Shown one piece after another: positions 8,427 to 18,624 of a stretch of 64,000 nucleotides of DNA (position 1 is its first letter; each line of letters begins with the position of its first letter). This DNA is from Clostridia bacterium (lineage in GTDB: Bacteria; Bacillota; Clostridia; Christensenellales; Aristaeellaceae): NCBI GenBank assembly GCA_017464305.1, contig JAFUDS010000017.1:23130-87129 (forward strand). Reading direction: 5' to 3'. Position numbers and translations under genes: made by a program. Below the pieces are notes generated by a model that was given only the letters and a program-made list of their open reading frames with translations, had not been told where the DNA came from and made no database searches.

Positions 8427-9030
8427 GCTTTTATTGCACTGCTGCTGCGCGCCCTGCTCCTCAGCCACGCTGGAACGGGTGCAGGAGGAATTCGACGTGG
8501 ACATCTACTACTACAACCCGAATATCGAGCCGGAGGAGGAATTTCTGCGGCGGGCGGGGGAAGAGGAGCGGTTTGTCCGCGAATTCCGACCGGACGGCGG
8601 GGTGCAGGTCATCGTCGCGGAATACGAGCACGAAGCCTTCGAAGAAATCGCCCGAGGCCGGGAAGAAATGCCGGAGCGGAGCGAAAGATGCTATCTATGC
8701 TATGAAATGCGGATGCGCAAAACCGCGGAATACGCGAAGCGGCATGGATATGATTGCTTTACCACCTCCCTCTCCATCAGCCCGTACAAATCCTCCCGAT
8801 GGATCAATGAAATTGGGGAACGATTGGCGGAGACATATGGGATTGCTTTTCTGCACAGCGATTTTAAAAAGCAGAATGGATATAAACGGTCCATCGAGCT
8901 TTCCGCGGAATATCAGCTCTATCGCCAGGATTGGTGCGGATGCGTTTACTCCTTTCAGGAGCGGGAAAGGAAGCTAAAGGAACGGGCGGAGAGGGAAGAA
9001 CACAGTTCAAACGCATGCGCACTGGGGTGA
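8413..9030 (+). CDS. queH: Epoxyqueuosine reductase QueH
   Basis: A 205-residue QueH (former DUF208), which performs the last step of queuosine synthesis by reducing epoxyqueuosine in tRNA anticodons. Cysteine motifs that hold the Fe-S cluster and metal are intact: HCCCAPCS at residues about 9-16, RCYLCYEMRM, and the C-terminal WCGCVYS. Also visible are YYYNPNIEPEEEF, FTTSLSISPYKSS and DFKKQNGYKRSIELS. The start at 8413 lies inside the end of psuG in another frame, so coupling is likely. The C-terminal tail is short and charged. Confidence 0.93.
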   Translation: MQKSKLLLHCCCAPCSSATLERVQEEFDVDIYYYNPNIEPEEEFLRRAGEEERFVREFRPDGGVQVIVAEYEHEAFEEIARGREEMPERSERCYLCYEMRMRKTAEYAKRHGYDCFTTSLSISPYKSSRWINEIGERLAETYGIAFLHSDFKKQNGYKRSIELSAEYQLYRQDWCGCVYSFQERERKLKERAEREEHSSNACALG

Positions 9031-9080
9031 AGATCCGCCCGAAGGGCGAAGCAGAGTGTCAAGTCAAAAGAAAGGGATCC

Positions 9081-10676
9081 ATGAGAATTAAAACAAAAAT
9101 AGGGATACTGGTGCTTTGCCTATGCCTGCTGATGGGATCAGGGGCCTGGACAGAGGCGACCATTGTTTGGATGGAAAGCATTACTGACTCAAAGCCGATG
9201 GAAACACAAACGGCGAAACCGGCAGAAGTAAAGATCGTGGAGACGAAAATCGTCCAAACGATAAAGGCTGAACCGGAAGAGGAGGAGACAGAAGCAGAAG
9301 AAATCAGCCCAGATGAAACGGAAGAAGAAACAACGATCAACGAGCCAGAAGAGATAGAACCGCAAGCGACGGAGACGCAAGCCATCGAAGCGAAGGTGAT
9401 CAAAACCGTAGTTCGTAAAAAGAAAGCGGAGGAAACGGAAGCGGACGCGGCGCCGGAAGAGGCGGAAACAGCAGTGGACGCGGCGCCCGAAGAGGCAGAA
9501 ACAGAAGAGGCGGCCCCAACCGCGGAACAGAAGGCCATTGCGACCTACACCCCCCATTGGGAAGGCGCGAAGGCCCGGGACATCAGCGAGCACTGCCTTT
9601 ACAACGGAAGAGAGGGCGGGCCCCATCATCCGCTGAATGACGGCGCCTACAATTATCCCTATGAGACTGCGCCACGATCCGGCGTGCACTACATCGAGAT
9701 CACCGTAGCGGAAGGGGAGCCCATGGGGGCCCTGTACATCCAGTGGGAAGGGGAGCCGGTGCCGCTGGCGGTCCAGGTTCCCGACGGGGAGGAATGGGAA
9801 ACCGTCGTTACCAGCGAAGGAGAATTCTACGCGGAATACATCAGCTTTCATCCCTGCAGGGAGTGCAGAATCGTAGGGCGGGACAACCCTGGAACGCCGA
9901 TGAGCATCTGCGAAATGCGGGTGCTGACGGAGGGAAAGCCGGCGGAGAACATTCAGCTATGGCAGAAGCCGGATGGGAAAATCGACCTGATGCTGATCGC
10001 CGGACATCCGGATGACGAGCTGCTGTGGTTCGGCGGGGCATTGCCCTATTACGCAGGAGAATTGAAGAAGAACACCCTGGTAATCACCTGCGCCATGAGC
10101 GTCAGGATGCGCCGGCTGGAGCTCTGCGATGCGCTGTGGGCCTGCGGGGTACGGATTCATCCGATCTATCTGCATCTGCGGGATTTTTCAGACACGGACG
10201 TGAAAAAGGTATTGCATACCTGGCGTGCGGAGGAGGAGGTTCTAGGGAAGCTGGTCGGATACATCCGACAGTTTCAGCCGGACGTGCTGCTGCTGCATGA
10301 CGTGAACGGTGAATATGGCCATGGCATCCATCGCGCGGCTTCCTGGCTGGGGCGGGAATGCATCCCCTTGGCGGCGGACCCGGAGGCGGAGCCGGAATCC
10401 GCCGCGGAATATGGTACCTGGGAGGTCAAGAAAACTTACATCCATCTTTGGCCGGAAAACCAGATCACCATGGACTGGAAGAAACCTCTGTCAGCCTTCG
10501 GTGGACTGACCGGGCTGGAGGCCGCGCAACAGGCGCTGGATTTCCACAAGAGCCAGGTGGTTCACGGTTGGGAGATTGAAGAGGGCGGGGAATACGATAA
10601 TTCCCTCTTCGGGCTCTATCATTCCACCGTCGGAGCGGACGTCATCGGCGATGATTTTTTTGAAAACATAGAATAA
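9081..10676 (+). CDS. Secreted PIG-L/LmbE family deacetylase with acidic low-complexity linker
   Basis: A 531-residue exported protein. After a signal sequence (residues about 1-25) comes a roughly 125-residue Glu/Thr/Ala/Pro-rich spacer with imperfect EEAET and DAAPEEAE repeats, then a beta-rich module (about 160-290, discoidin-like in layout), then the PIG-L catalytic domain. The zinc-binding AGHPDDELLWFGG motif is at about residue 309, and HDVNGEYGHGIHR supplies the third ligand. PIG-L enzymes remove N-acetyl groups from GlcNAc-type sugars; the outer location suggests an envelope or host glycan, which is inference. ATG 9081 follows AAAGAAAGG. It ends just before a strong hairpin. Confidence 0.85.
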   Translation: MRIKTKIGILVLCLCLLMGSGAWTEATIVWMESITDSKPMETQTAKPAEVKIVETKIVQTIKAEPEEEETEAEEISPDETEEETTINEPEEIEPQATETQAIEAKVIKTVVRKKKAEETEADAAPEEAETAVDAAPEEAETEEAAPTAEQKAIATYTPHWEGAKARDISEHCLYNGREGGPHHPLNDGAYNYPYETAPRSGVHYIEITVAEGEPMGALYIQWEGEPVPLAVQVPDGEEWETVVTSEGEFYAEYISFHPCRECRIVGRDNPGTPMSICEMRVLTEGKPAENIQLWQKPDGKIDLMLIAGHPDDELLWFGGALPYYAGELKKNTLVITCAMSVRMRRLELCDALWACGVRIHPIYLHLRDFSDTDVKKVLHTWRAEEEVLGKLVGYIRQFQPDVLLLHDVNGEYGHGIHRAASWLGRECIPLAADPEAEPESAAEYGTWEVKKTYIHLWPENQITMDWKKPLSAFGGLTGLEAAQQALDFHKSQVVHGWEIEEGGEYDNSLFGLYHSTVGADVIGDDFFENIE

Positions 10677-10679
10677 CAG

Positions 10680-10714
10680 AACGCCCCCTGCGAGATGCTC
10701 TCGCAGGGGGCGTT
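10680..10714. terminator. Perfect 15-bp hairpin between convergent genes
   Basis: AACGCCCCCTGCGAG pairs without mismatch with CTCGCAGGGGGCGTT around a 5-base loop, midway between the convergent PIG-L gene and gltX. Neither side has a long T-run, so it may act as a bidirectional weak terminator or mRNA 3'-end protector. Confidence 0.7.
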
Positions 10715-10728
10715 GCGCTGAAGACTGA

Positions 10729-12177
10729 TTATCCTAAGCGATTCAGGCCGATCTGCAGGCGGCGAAGGGTTTCCTCCCGCCCTAACAGGCCGGCGATTTC
10801 AAAGGCGCCGCCGGGGGTGTTCGCCACGCCGGCGATGGCAATACGCAGGGGCCAGAGGACGGCACCATTCTTGAGCCCGGCTTCCTGAATGGCGGCCATA
10901 ACCGCGTCATGAATCGCGGCTTCGCTCCAATCGGATAAGCCTTCCAGCACGGGCTGCACCAGATGCAGCGCATCCCGGGCTACGTCGGGATTGGTCTTCA
11001 TCTTCTTATGGGTATACAGCTCCAGATCATAATCCGGCAATTCCGCCAGGAAGGAGATCATCTCCGGCAGCTGCTGGAAGACCTCCGTGCGGGACTGGGT
11101 CAGCTCCGCCAGCCGGGCATAGTCGATGCCTTTGCCTGCCAGCACCTGATCGAACCAAGGGGTGGCCATGGCCAGATATTTCTCGGGGGCGAGATTACGG
11201 ATATATTCCGCATTGAACCAGGTCAGCTTGGCGACGTCGAAAATGCCGGGGGATTTGTTCAGCCGGTGAATATCAAAGGCCTCCACCAGCTCCTCCAGGG
11301 AGAACACCTCCCGCTCGTCCCCAGGATTCCAGCCCACCAGGGCCAAGTAGTTAATCAGAGCCTCCGGCAGATAGCCCTTGTCCACGAAATCGGAATAATA
11401 CGCGTCCCCATCCCGCTTGGACAGCTTGTGCTGCGCGTCCCGCATGACGGTGGTCAGATGCACATAGGTAGGCACCTCCCAGCCGAAGGCTTCGTAAAGG
11501 AAGTTATACCGAGGGGTGGAGGACAGATACTCCATGCCACGCATGACATGGGTGATGCCCATCAGATGATCATCAATCACGTTGGCAAAGTTATAGGTGG
11601 GCATGCCATCCTGCTTAATCAGCACCATATCGTCCATGGCCTCGGCATTGGGGAAGGTCATGTCTCCAAAGACGGTATCATGATAGCTGGTTTCCCCTTC
11701 GGTGGGGGCGTTCATGCGAATGGTCCAGGGAAGGCCGGCATCCAGCTTGCGCTGAATCTCCGCCTTGGAAAGATGAAGGCAATGCTTGTCGTACTTCCAG
11801 GTGCCGCCGGCGGCCTCCACAGCGGCCCGGCGGGCGTCAATTTCTTCCTTGGAGCAGAAGCAGTAATAGGCATGGCCGGACTCCACCAGCTGCTGGGCGT
11901 AGGGCAGATACAGATCCTTCCGCTCGCTTTGAACATAGGGACCGCAGGGGCCGCCTACGTCCGGGCCTTCATCCCAGGTAAGGCCGCAGCCTTTCAGGGT
12001 TTCATAGATGACCTCTGTGGCCCCGGGAACAAAGCGCTCCTGATCCGTATCCTCAATGCGGAGGATGAACTGGCCGCCGTTTTTGCGGGCATAGAGATAA
12101 TTATACAGCGCGGTGCGCAGGCCGCCCAGATGCATAAAGCCGGTGGGGCTGGGGGCGAATCTGGTTCTGACGTTCAT
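10729..12177 (-). CDS. gltX: Glutamyl-tRNA synthetase
   Basis: A 482-residue class I synthetase that charges tRNA-Glu. The HIGH-type motif is PSPTGFMHLGG (residues about 9-19) and the KMSKS-type motif is HKLSKRDGD (about 249-257). The alpha-helical anticodon-binding part fills the C-terminal third. It lies 34 bases downstream of glnS on the same strand, so the two are probably co-transcribed. Whether it also mischarges tRNA-Gln cannot be read from sequence here; a dedicated glnS next door suggests that it need not. Confidence 0.96.
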   Translation of the reverse strand: MNVRTRFAPSPTGFMHLGGLRTALYNYLYARKNGGQFILRIEDTDQERFVPGATEVIYETLKGCGLTWDEGPDVGGPCGPYVQSERKDLYLPYAQQLVESGHAYYCFCSKEEIDARRAAVEAAGGTWKYDKHCLHLSKAEIQRKLDAGLPWTIRMNAPTEGETSYHDTVFGDMTFPNAEAMDDMVLIKQDGMPTYNFANVIDDHLMGITHVMRGMEYLSSTPRYNFLYEAFGWEVPTYVHLTTVMRDAQHKLSKRDGDAYYSDFVDKGYLPEALINYLALVGWNPGDEREVFSLEELVEAFDIHRLNKSPGIFDVAKLTWFNAEYIRNLAPEKYLAMATPWFDQVLAGKGIDYARLAELTQSRTEVFQQLPEMISFLAELPDYDLELYTHKKMKTNPDVARDALHLVQPVLEGLSDWSEAAIHDAVMAAIQEAGLKNGAVLWPLRIAIAGVANTPGGAFEIAGLLGREETLRRLQIGLNRLG

Positions 12178-12211
12178 GATTTCTGGAAACTCCCTTCCTG
12201 AAAGATGTGAT

Positions 12212-13987
12212 TTACTTTTTCACCTGTTTGGCAAAGGTATCCCGAAGACCAACGGTGCGGTTGAAGACGGGCAGCTGATCTGTAGAATCCGGATCCTTGC
12301 AGAAATATCCAATCCGCATGAACTGCCAGGTCGTTCCGGGATCCCCCTCCTTCACGCAGGGTTCAGCCCAGCCATGGAGCACCTCCAGGCTGTGGGGACT
12401 CAGCCGGCGGATGAACTCCTTCAGCTTCCGATCCGTGCTGTTTTCCGCCGCGGCTTCTTCCGCCTCTTCCTCCGGGAGGTCAGCTGCCTCCTCCGTGATC
12501 TCGGTCTCCTCCGGCGCGGCAATATCTTCCTTCGCTTCCGCGCTGTCGGCGGTCAGCAGCGGCTCATACAGTCGGCCTTCGATGGCGACAGAATCCGCGG
12601 CATGGACCCAATGCAGCGTAGCACCCTTGATCTTCCGATCGGCACCGGGAGTTCCGCTCTCGGTGGAAAAATCAACGGTACAGTACACAGCGGTAATATT
12701 TCCTTCCGCATCCTTCTCGCAGCCATCGCACCGGACAATGTAGGCCCCTTTCAGGCGCACCTCGTTGCCGGGATACATCCGCTTATACCCCTTGACGGGC
12801 TCCTCCAGGAAGTCCTCCGCCTCGATATACAGCTCCCGGCCGAAGGTGACGGTATGCGTCCCCATCTCCGGATGCTTCGGATGATTTTCCATGGTCAGGG
12901 ATTTTACTTCCCCTTCCGGCCAGTTGGTCAGGACCACCTTCACCGGATGAAGCACCGCCATAGCCCGGGCGGAGCGCTCATCCAGATCAGCCCGGACGCA
13001 GCTTTCCAGCAGGGCAAAATCCACCAGGGAATCCGCCTTGCTCATCCCGATCCGATCCACGAAATCCCGAATGGCCTGGCCAGTGTATCCCCGGCGGCGC
13101 ATGGCCGTCAGGGTGGGCATCCGCGGATCATCCCATCCCCGGACATATCCGCCTTCCACCAGGGCCCGGAGATAGCGCTTGCTCATGACGGTCTGGGTCA
13201 TGTTCAGCCGGGCGAACTCAATTTGCCGCGGGCGAGCAGGAAGCATATTCGCGCTTTTTTCCACCACCCAGTCATACAGGGGACGGTGAATCTCATATTC
13301 CAGAGAACACATGGAATGGCTGATGCCCTCCAGGGCGTCGCCAATGGGGTGGGCAAAGTCATACATGGGATAGATGCACCATTTATTGCCCGTGCGCCAA
13401 TGCTCCTTATACAGGATGCGATACATGGCGGGATCCCGCATCACTACGTTGGGCGAGGCCATGTCAATCTTGGCCCGCAGGGTTTTGCTGCCCTCCGGAA
13501 ATTCCCCCGCCCGCATGCGGCGGAACAGATCCAGGCTTTCCTCCCAGGGCCGATCCCGCCAGGGGCTGTTTTTCCCGGGCTCGGTTAAGGTTCCCCGATA
13601 TGCCCGCATCTCTTCCTTGCTGAGCTCATCCACATAGGCCAGGCCGCGGCGAATCCAGTCCTCGGCGATTTCATAGCATTTGTCATAATAATCCGAGGCA
13701 TAAAACTCGCCGCCGGTCCAGTGAAAACCGAGCCAATGGATATCCTTCTTGATGTTTTCCACATATTCGGTATCCTCTTTGGCAGGGTTCGTGTCGTCGA
13801 AGCGGAGGTTGCATTTTCCGCCGAACTTTTCCGCCGTCAGGAAGTCCATGATCAGGGCTTTGCAATGACCAATATGCATATAGCCATTGGGCTCGGGAGG
13901 AAAACGGGTATGAATCTCCTGATATCGGCCTTCCGAAAGATCCTGCTCGATGGCATCCCAAATAAAATTACTGCGATCAGCTTCCAT
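12212..13987 (-). CDS. glnS: Glutaminyl-tRNA synthetase with acidic insertion
   Basis: A 591-residue GlnRS. It has RFPPEPNGYMHIGH (HIGH motif) near residue 30, FDDTNP, and MSKRYL (KMSKS equivalent) near 270, then the two beta-barrel anticodon domains. Within the second barrel, residues about 480-524, is a highly acidic Glu/Ala stretch (EETEITEEAADLPEEEAEEA) that is not part of the core fold, making the protein somewhat longer than the usual 550 or so residues. The ATG follows GGGAGGCAG. Many Clostridia carry GlnRS by ancient transfer. gltX follows in the same operon. Confidence 0.95.
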   Translation of the reverse strand: MEADRSNFIWDAIEQDLSEGRYQEIHTRFPPEPNGYMHIGHCKALIMDFLTAEKFGGKCNLRFDDTNPAKEDTEYVENIKKDIHWLGFHWTGGEFYASDYYDKCYEIAEDWIRRGLAYVDELSKEEMRAYRGTLTEPGKNSPWRDRPWEESLDLFRRMRAGEFPEGSKTLRAKIDMASPNVVMRDPAMYRILYKEHWRTGNKWCIYPMYDFAHPIGDALEGISHSMCSLEYEIHRPLYDWVVEKSANMLPARPRQIEFARLNMTQTVMSKRYLRALVEGGYVRGWDDPRMPTLTAMRRRGYTGQAIRDFVDRIGMSKADSLVDFALLESCVRADLDERSARAMAVLHPVKVVLTNWPEGEVKSLTMENHPKHPEMGTHTVTFGRELYIEAEDFLEEPVKGYKRMYPGNEVRLKGAYIVRCDGCEKDAEGNITAVYCTVDFSTESGTPGADRKIKGATLHWVHAADSVAIEGRLYEPLLTADSAEAKEDIAAPEETEITEEAADLPEEEAEEAAAENSTDRKLKEFIRRLSPHSLEVLHGWAEPCVKEGDPGTTWQFMRIGYFCKDPDSTDQLPVFNRTVGLRDTFAKQVKK

Positions 13988-14111
13988 AAAAATACTGCCT
14001 CCCTTTCGCCCTTTCTGCGCAAAACGCGCACCCCGATATTATACGGAAAAGTAAGAGGGGACGCAAGAAAAAAATTGGGGATTGGATGTTTGAAATTGTT
14101 ACATTTGCCTC

Positions 14112-14140
14112 TTTTCAAATGTAAGAAAAGGGAGTATAAT
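14112..14140 (+). promoter_or_regulatory. Promoter of ireB
   Basis: TTTTCA (14112-14117), 17 bases, TATAAT (14135-14140). It lies in the short gap between the divergent glnS and ireB, so both must start transcription within about 190 bases. Confidence 0.55.
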
Positions 14141-14181
14141 CATCACAAGATTGTTTTCAGCAAGGAATGGGGGGATCCGCC

Positions 14182-14436
14182 GTGCAGGATAGATTCGAAA
14201 CAATGAAGTTTCAGCCCATTGAGGAATCGGGGAACGAGGCGCAGGACATTCTGCTGTACGTTTACCAGGCGCTGCAGGCCAAGGGGTATGATCCGATCAC
14301 GCAGCTGGTCGGCTACATCATCTCCGGGGATCCGACGTACATCACCAGCTACAATTCCGCGCGGAGCATGATTTGCCGCCTGGAGCGGGACGAAATTATC
14401 GAGGAGCTGGTTCGCTCCTACTTGGAGACCCATTAA
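14182..14436 (+). CDS. ireB: IreB family regulatory phosphoprotein (UPF0297)
   Basis: An 84-residue IreB/DUF965 protein. In enterococci IreB is a substrate of the PASTA kinase IreK and tunes cephalosporin tolerance. Diagnostic segments are [41 protein letters not shown], and the N-terminal threonine-containing ETMKF stretch that holds the phosphorylated residues in characterised members. GTG 14182 is preferred: GGGGGG lies eight bases upstream, whereas ATG 14167 sits on top of its only purine run. The ruvX and mnmA-type neighbours usual for this gene are absent. Confidence 0.9.
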   Translation: MQDRFETMKFQPIEESGNEAQDILLYVYQALQAKGYDPITQLVGYIISGDPTYITSYNSARSMICRLERDEIIEELVRSYLETH

Positions 14437-14506
14437 AGGCATGTTTAGAGAGGGTGTCGGCGACGACATCCTTTTTCCTTAAAAACCGAAGGAGGCGGAG
14501 AGCTTG

Positions 14507-16558
14507 ATGAAGAAAAGAGCCGGATACGGGCTGATCTTGACGGTGGCGCTGGTGCTGATTGCCTTCAGCGCTTTGGCGGCGGACGTGTTCCGCTTTACGG
14601 AGAAGAGCATCAATCTTTTCGAAGGGGAAACAGCCCAGGTTCAGCTGCAGATGGAGGGCGCGCCGGGGGAGGGCGGAACCCTGACCTATTCCAGCGCCAA
14701 TGCCAAGACAGCAAAGGTGGACGCGGACGGCACCATTACAGCCCTGAAGAAGGGCCAGACCACCGTAAAGGCCACCTTGAAGGCGGAGAAAAAATCCTGG
14801 AGCGCTACGGTGACGGTAAACGTGATTCGCCGGGTGACGAATGTTACGCTGAACACCACCAGGCTGCAGGTTTACCGCCCGACAGACGTTCTCCTGCAGG
14901 GGCTCCTGCGGGAGGAAACGGAAAATGACGTCATTCTGCTTCCAGCGGGGCGGAGCTTCGACCTGCGCTCCACTGTTACCCCTTCTGACGCCAACAGCAA
15001 AAAGGTGGTTTATGAATCCTCCGACGAAGGGGTGCTCAAGATTTCCCAGGGAACGGCAAAAGCTGCCCAGGCCGGGGAATGCGACCTGACCATCTACAGC
15101 GCTCAGAATCCGGAGATTATGGAGCAATACCACGTGCTGGTGACTCAGCCTGTGACCAAGCTGACCCTCAGCTCCTCGGCGGGAAAGACGGTGAACGTCG
15201 GAGAAAGCACGACGCTGAAGGCCGCGGTGGAGCCTGCCAACGCCAGCATTCAAAGCGTGGAATGGACCTCGAAAAATCCTCAGGTGGCCACGGTGGACGA
15301 AAATGGCGTCGTTACACCGGTGAAGCGGGGCACTGTGACCATTGAGGCCAAGGCAGTAGATGGATCGGGCAAAACGGCGAGCATTGGCCTGACCATTGCC
15401 CAGGGGGTGACCAGGATCACCTTCCAGGAGGATGGTCTCAACCTGGCCACGGGGCAAACTGGATACTTACACGCCGTAGCTCTGCCGACCAACGCCAATG
15501 AAAAGGCGATCGCCTGGTCCTCCAGTGACCCGGGGATTGCTACGGTTTCCTCGGGCGGCCAGGTGAAGGGAATCAAGCGGGGCGAATGCTACATCACCGC
15601 TACCAGCAAAAGCAATCCAGAAATCTCCAACTCGATTAAGGTGCAGGTGATTCAGCGGGTTACGCAGATCACCTTCCCGGGCGGTCCGGTATCCTTACCG
15701 ATTCAATCCGCCGTGCAGCTGAGCTGGCAGGTGTTGCCGGAGGACGCCTCGATTCAAGAGGTAACCTTCAGCTCCTCTAACCCCAAGGTAGCCACGGTGG
15801 ACGGAAACGGCTTTGTGCGTGGAATCACCCGGGGGTCTGCCAACATCACCGCCACGGCCACGGATGGCTCCAATCGCCGGGGACAGGTGCGAGTGACGGT
15901 GACCCAGCCGGTGGAGGGCGTCTCCATTCAATATCAGGTGTACCATGTTCAGCTGGAGCGGTCGCTGAACGCCAAGGCGATTATTCAGCCCTCCAACGCG
16001 AACAACCAGAATGTGCACTTTACCGTGGATGACGAGTACATCGCCTCGGTGTCCGATTCGAAGAATATTGGTCGGCTCCGGGGGCTGCATAGCGGCGTGA
16101 CCACCCTGAGAGGCGTAACGGAGGACGGGGGATATTCCGCCCAAGCGGAGGTTCGAGTGGCGGACTTTAACCGCGCCATCGTGGTGGATGATTTGTACAT
16201 GGAAGGGGATAATATCCGCATCAGCCTACGGAACCGCAGCGATTTCACCGTGGATCGGGTGTATTTTACCATCGAGACCTTCGACCAGGATGGCAATCCC
16301 CTGGTTTGCAACTCCGACGGGGTGAGCAATTCCTTCCAGGGCAGCTATCGGCTGGAGCTGGGGCCGGACGAGCGGTCCGAGCACTATCGTTTCGAGTTTG
16401 GCGACTATGTGCAGCCGACCACCAGCATCAGCACGGTTTCCATCTACGTGACGGGCTGGCGGGATCTGGAGGGATATACCCGCAGCATCCCGGAGGATTC
16501 CTATCCGTCCCAAAGCTATCACCGGTTCGTGCCCAAGCCGGTGCAGACGGAGCCCTGA
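14507..16558 (+). CDS. Secreted protein with multiple bacterial Ig-like (Big2) domains
   Basis: A 683-residue exported protein. A signal peptide (to about residue 25, ending ALAAD) is followed by about six Big2-type repeats of 80-90 residues, each with the pattern of a WxS(S/K)NP block, then VATVDxxGxVxxxxRG, then xxITAxA. The last about 130 residues form a different beta domain with no LPXTG anchor, so surface attachment is non-covalent or the protein is released. An in-frame TTG at 14504 is possible, but ATG 14507 fits AGGAGGCGGAGAG better. A terminator follows. Adhesion or matrix function is inference. Confidence 0.85.
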   Translation: MKKRAGYGLILTVALVLIAFSALAADVFRFTEKSINLFEGETAQVQLQMEGAPGEGGTLTYSSANAKTAKVDADGTITALKKGQTTVKATLKAEKKSWSATVTVNVIRRVTNVTLNTTRLQVYRPTDVLLQGLLREETENDVILLPAGRSFDLRSTVTPSDANSKKVVYESSDEGVLKISQGTAKAAQAGECDLTIYSAQNPEIMEQYHVLVTQPVTKLTLSSSAGKTVNVGESTTLKAAVEPANASIQSVEWTSKNPQVATVDENGVVTPVKRGTVTIEAKAVDGSGKTASIGLTIAQGVTRITFQEDGLNLATGQTGYLHAVALPTNANEKAIAWSSSDPGIATVSSGGQVKGIKRGECYITATSKSNPEISNSIKVQVIQRVTQITFPGGPVSLPIQSAVQLSWQVLPEDASIQEVTFSSSNPKVATVDGNGFVRGITRGSANITATATDGSNRRGQVRVTVTQPVEGVSIQYQVYHVQLERSLNAKAIIQPSNANNQNVHFTVDDEYIASVSDSKNIGRLRGLHSGVTTLRGVTEDGGYSAQAEVRVADFNRAIVVDDLYMEGDNIRISLRNRSDFTVDRVYFTIETFDQDGNPLVCNSDGVSNSFQGSYRLELGPDERSEHYRFEFGDYVQPTTSISTVSIYVTGWRDLEGYTRSIPEDSYPSQSYHRFVPKPVQTEP

Positions 16559-16581
16559 TTATTTACGGAAGAAGCAAAGCG

Positions 16582-16631
16582 GCCCTCGTGAAGCCGATCC
16601 ATCGGTCGGCCAGGCGCGAGGGCTGTTTTTT
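16582..16631 (+). terminator. Rho-independent terminator
   Basis: GCCCTCG (16582-16588) pairs with CGAGGGC (16617-16623); a smaller internal GCCGA/TCGGC hairpin sits in the loop; T-run TGTTTTTT follows. Confidence 0.8.
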
Positions 16632-16652
16632 GAGGAGAAGGAGAGAAGCTTA

Positions 16653-18560
16653 ATGGCAGACCTGGTTGTGATCGGCGCGGGACACGCGGGATGTGAAGCG
16701 GCGCTGGCGGCGGCGCGCATGGGAATCGATACGCTGCTGCTGACCTTGAACATGGACGGCGTCGCCCTGATGGCTTGCAATCCAGTCATTGGCGGATCCG
16801 CCAAGGGCCACCTGGTACGGGAGATCGACGCTTTGGGCGGAGAGATGGCCCTGGCCATTGACGATACCTTTTTGCAGAGCCGAATGCTGAACACGGGCAA
16901 GGGGCCCGCGGTGCATGCCCTGCGGGCCCAGGCGGACAAGCAGGCCTATCAAAACCGGATGCGAAAGGCCCTGATAACGCAGCCGAGACTGCGAATCCGC
17001 CAGGGGGAGGTCGTATCCATCGAGGTAGAAAAGGATCGAGTGGTGGGCGTGACCACAGCTACGGGGATGCGCATCCCCTGCAGTGCGGTGGTGGTGGCCA
17101 CCGGCGTGTACTTGAAGGGCCGCATCATTATCGGGGAGCATAGCCATGAGGGCGGGCCCCAGGGGCTGATGAATGCCAGCGGACTGTCGGAAGGCCTGCG
17201 GCAGCTGGGGTTCGAGCTGCGCAGATTTAAAACAGGCACCCCGGCCCGGGTGGCCCAGGATTCCATCGATTTTGAGGAGATGGAAATTCAGAAGGGGGAC
17301 GAGCCGGTAACGCCCTTTTCCTTCCTGAACCAGGGGAAAAAGCTGGAAAATACCTACGCGTGCTATCTGACCTGGACCAACGAGGAGACCCATCGCATTA
17401 TTCGGGAAAACCTGCATCGGGCGCCGCTCTACAGCGGGCAGATTCATGGCATTGGACCCAGATACTGTCCCTCCATCGAGGATAAGATCGTTCGCTTTGC
17501 GGATAAGGATCGACATCAGCTGTTCCTGGAGCCGGAGGGGAAGAATAGCCTGGAATGGTATGTGCAGGGGATGAGCTCCTCTCTGCCGGAGGATGTGCAA
17601 TGGCAGATGTATCGATCTATTCCGGGATTGCGCAGATGCGAGCTGACCAGGCTGGCCTATGCCATCGAGTACGACTGTATCGACAGTCGGGAGCTGCGCC
17701 CTACGCTGGAGAGCCTGCGCATCGGCGGGCTGTTCTTTGCCGGCCAGATCAACGGCACCAGCGGCTATGAGGAGGCTGCCGCCCAGGGGCTGCTGGCGGG
17801 CATGAATGCCGCCCTGAAGCTACAAGAGAAGCCGCAGATCATTTTGACTCGGGATCAGGCTTATCTGGGCGTGCTGACGGATGATTTGACCACCAAGGGC
17901 ACGGACGAACCCTATCGCATGATGACCTCCCGGGCGGAGCATCGGCTCTTCCTGCGGCAGGATAACGCGGATCTACGGCTGACGGAGATTGGCGCAGTGG
18001 CCGGGCTAGTCACCCCGGAGCGGCTGGAAAGAACCAGACAGAAGCAGGCGGAGACGGAGGAAGCGCTGTGCAGGCTGCGCGCCACCAGGTTTGCCCCTGG
18101 GGAGAAAATGGGCCAGTGGCTTCGCAGGCATGGCCAGCCGGAAACCACAGGCTCCCTGAGCGGGGAGGAGCTGCTGCGCCGGCCCCAGATCCATTTGGCG
18201 GACCTGGCGGAGCTGGAGGAAAGCTGGGGGCAGATTTCCGCCCCTGTGGCGGAACTGGCGGAGATATCCATCAAATATGCCGGATATCTGGAAAAGCAGG
18301 AGACGCTGATCAAAAAGGCGCGCCAGGCGGAAGAGACACGTCTGGCGGAGGATATTCCCTATGGGTCCATCGAGGGCTTGCGGCTGGAGGCCCGGCAGAA
18401 GTTGGAAAAGCAAAAGCCTGTTTCGCTGGGCGCCGCGGGACGGATTCCAGGGGTGAATCCCGCGGACGTGGCTGTGCTGTCCATCTGGCTGGGAAAGGAG
18501 AAAAGAGCACAGCACGAGATCGTGGTTCCGAAGGTTTCGCATTCCGCAGAGCGGGAATGA
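16653..18560 (+). CDS. mnmG: tRNA uridine-5-carboxymethylaminomethyl modification enzyme
   Basis: A 635-residue MnmG (GidA). With MnmE it installs the aminomethyl group on wobble U34 of tRNAs, using FAD, NADH and methylene-THF. The FAD-binding [13 protein letters not shown] is at residues 5-17, followed by [21 protein letters not shown], the [14 protein letters not shown] segment, [10 protein letters not shown], and the C-terminal helical tRNA-binding part with YAGYLEKQ and [10 protein letters not shown]. mnmE is not adjacent; two small membrane genes follow instead. The ATG is well placed after GGAGAAGGAGAG. Confidence 0.96.
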   Translation: MADLVVIGAGHAGCEAALAAARMGIDTLLLTLNMDGVALMACNPVIGGSAKGHLVREIDALGGEMALAIDDTFLQSRMLNTGKGPAVHALRAQADKQAYQNRMRKALITQPRLRIRQGEVVSIEVEKDRVVGVTTATGMRIPCSAVVVATGVYLKGRIIIGEHSHEGGPQGLMNASGLSEGLRQLGFELRRFKTGTPARVAQDSIDFEEMEIQKGDEPVTPFSFLNQGKKLENTYACYLTWTNEETHRIIRENLHRAPLYSGQIHGIGPRYCPSIEDKIVRFADKDRHQLFLEPEGKNSLEWYVQGMSSSLPEDVQWQMYRSIPGLRRCELTRLAYAIEYDCIDSRELRPTLESLRIGGLFFAGQINGTSGYEEAAAQGLLAGMNAALKLQEKPQIILTRDQAYLGVLTDDLTTKGTDEPYRMMTSRAEHRLFLRQDNADLRLTEIGAVAGLVTPERLERTRQKQAETEEALCRLRATRFAPGEKMGQWLRRHGQPETTGSLSGEELLRRPQIHLADLAELEESWGQISAPVAELAEISIKYAGYLEKQETLIKKARQAEETRLAEDIPYGSIEGLRLEARQKLEKQKPVSLGAAGRIPGVNPADVAVLSIWLGKEKRAQHEIVVPKVSHSAERE

Positions 18561-18624
18561 TTATACTTGCACACCACGATATATCGTGGACGCGTTTCAA
18601 AAAAGAAAGGAATCAAGAAAGAGA

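Noticed and set aside
10963-13588. Long open frames opposite gltX and glnS
   Set aside because: They are antisense to well-identified synthetases, lack ribosome sites, and arise from the GC-rich codon pattern.
13988-14181. T-box leader in front of glnS
   Set aside because: The gap is short and shared with the ireB promoter; no T-box core motif or antiterminator is seen.
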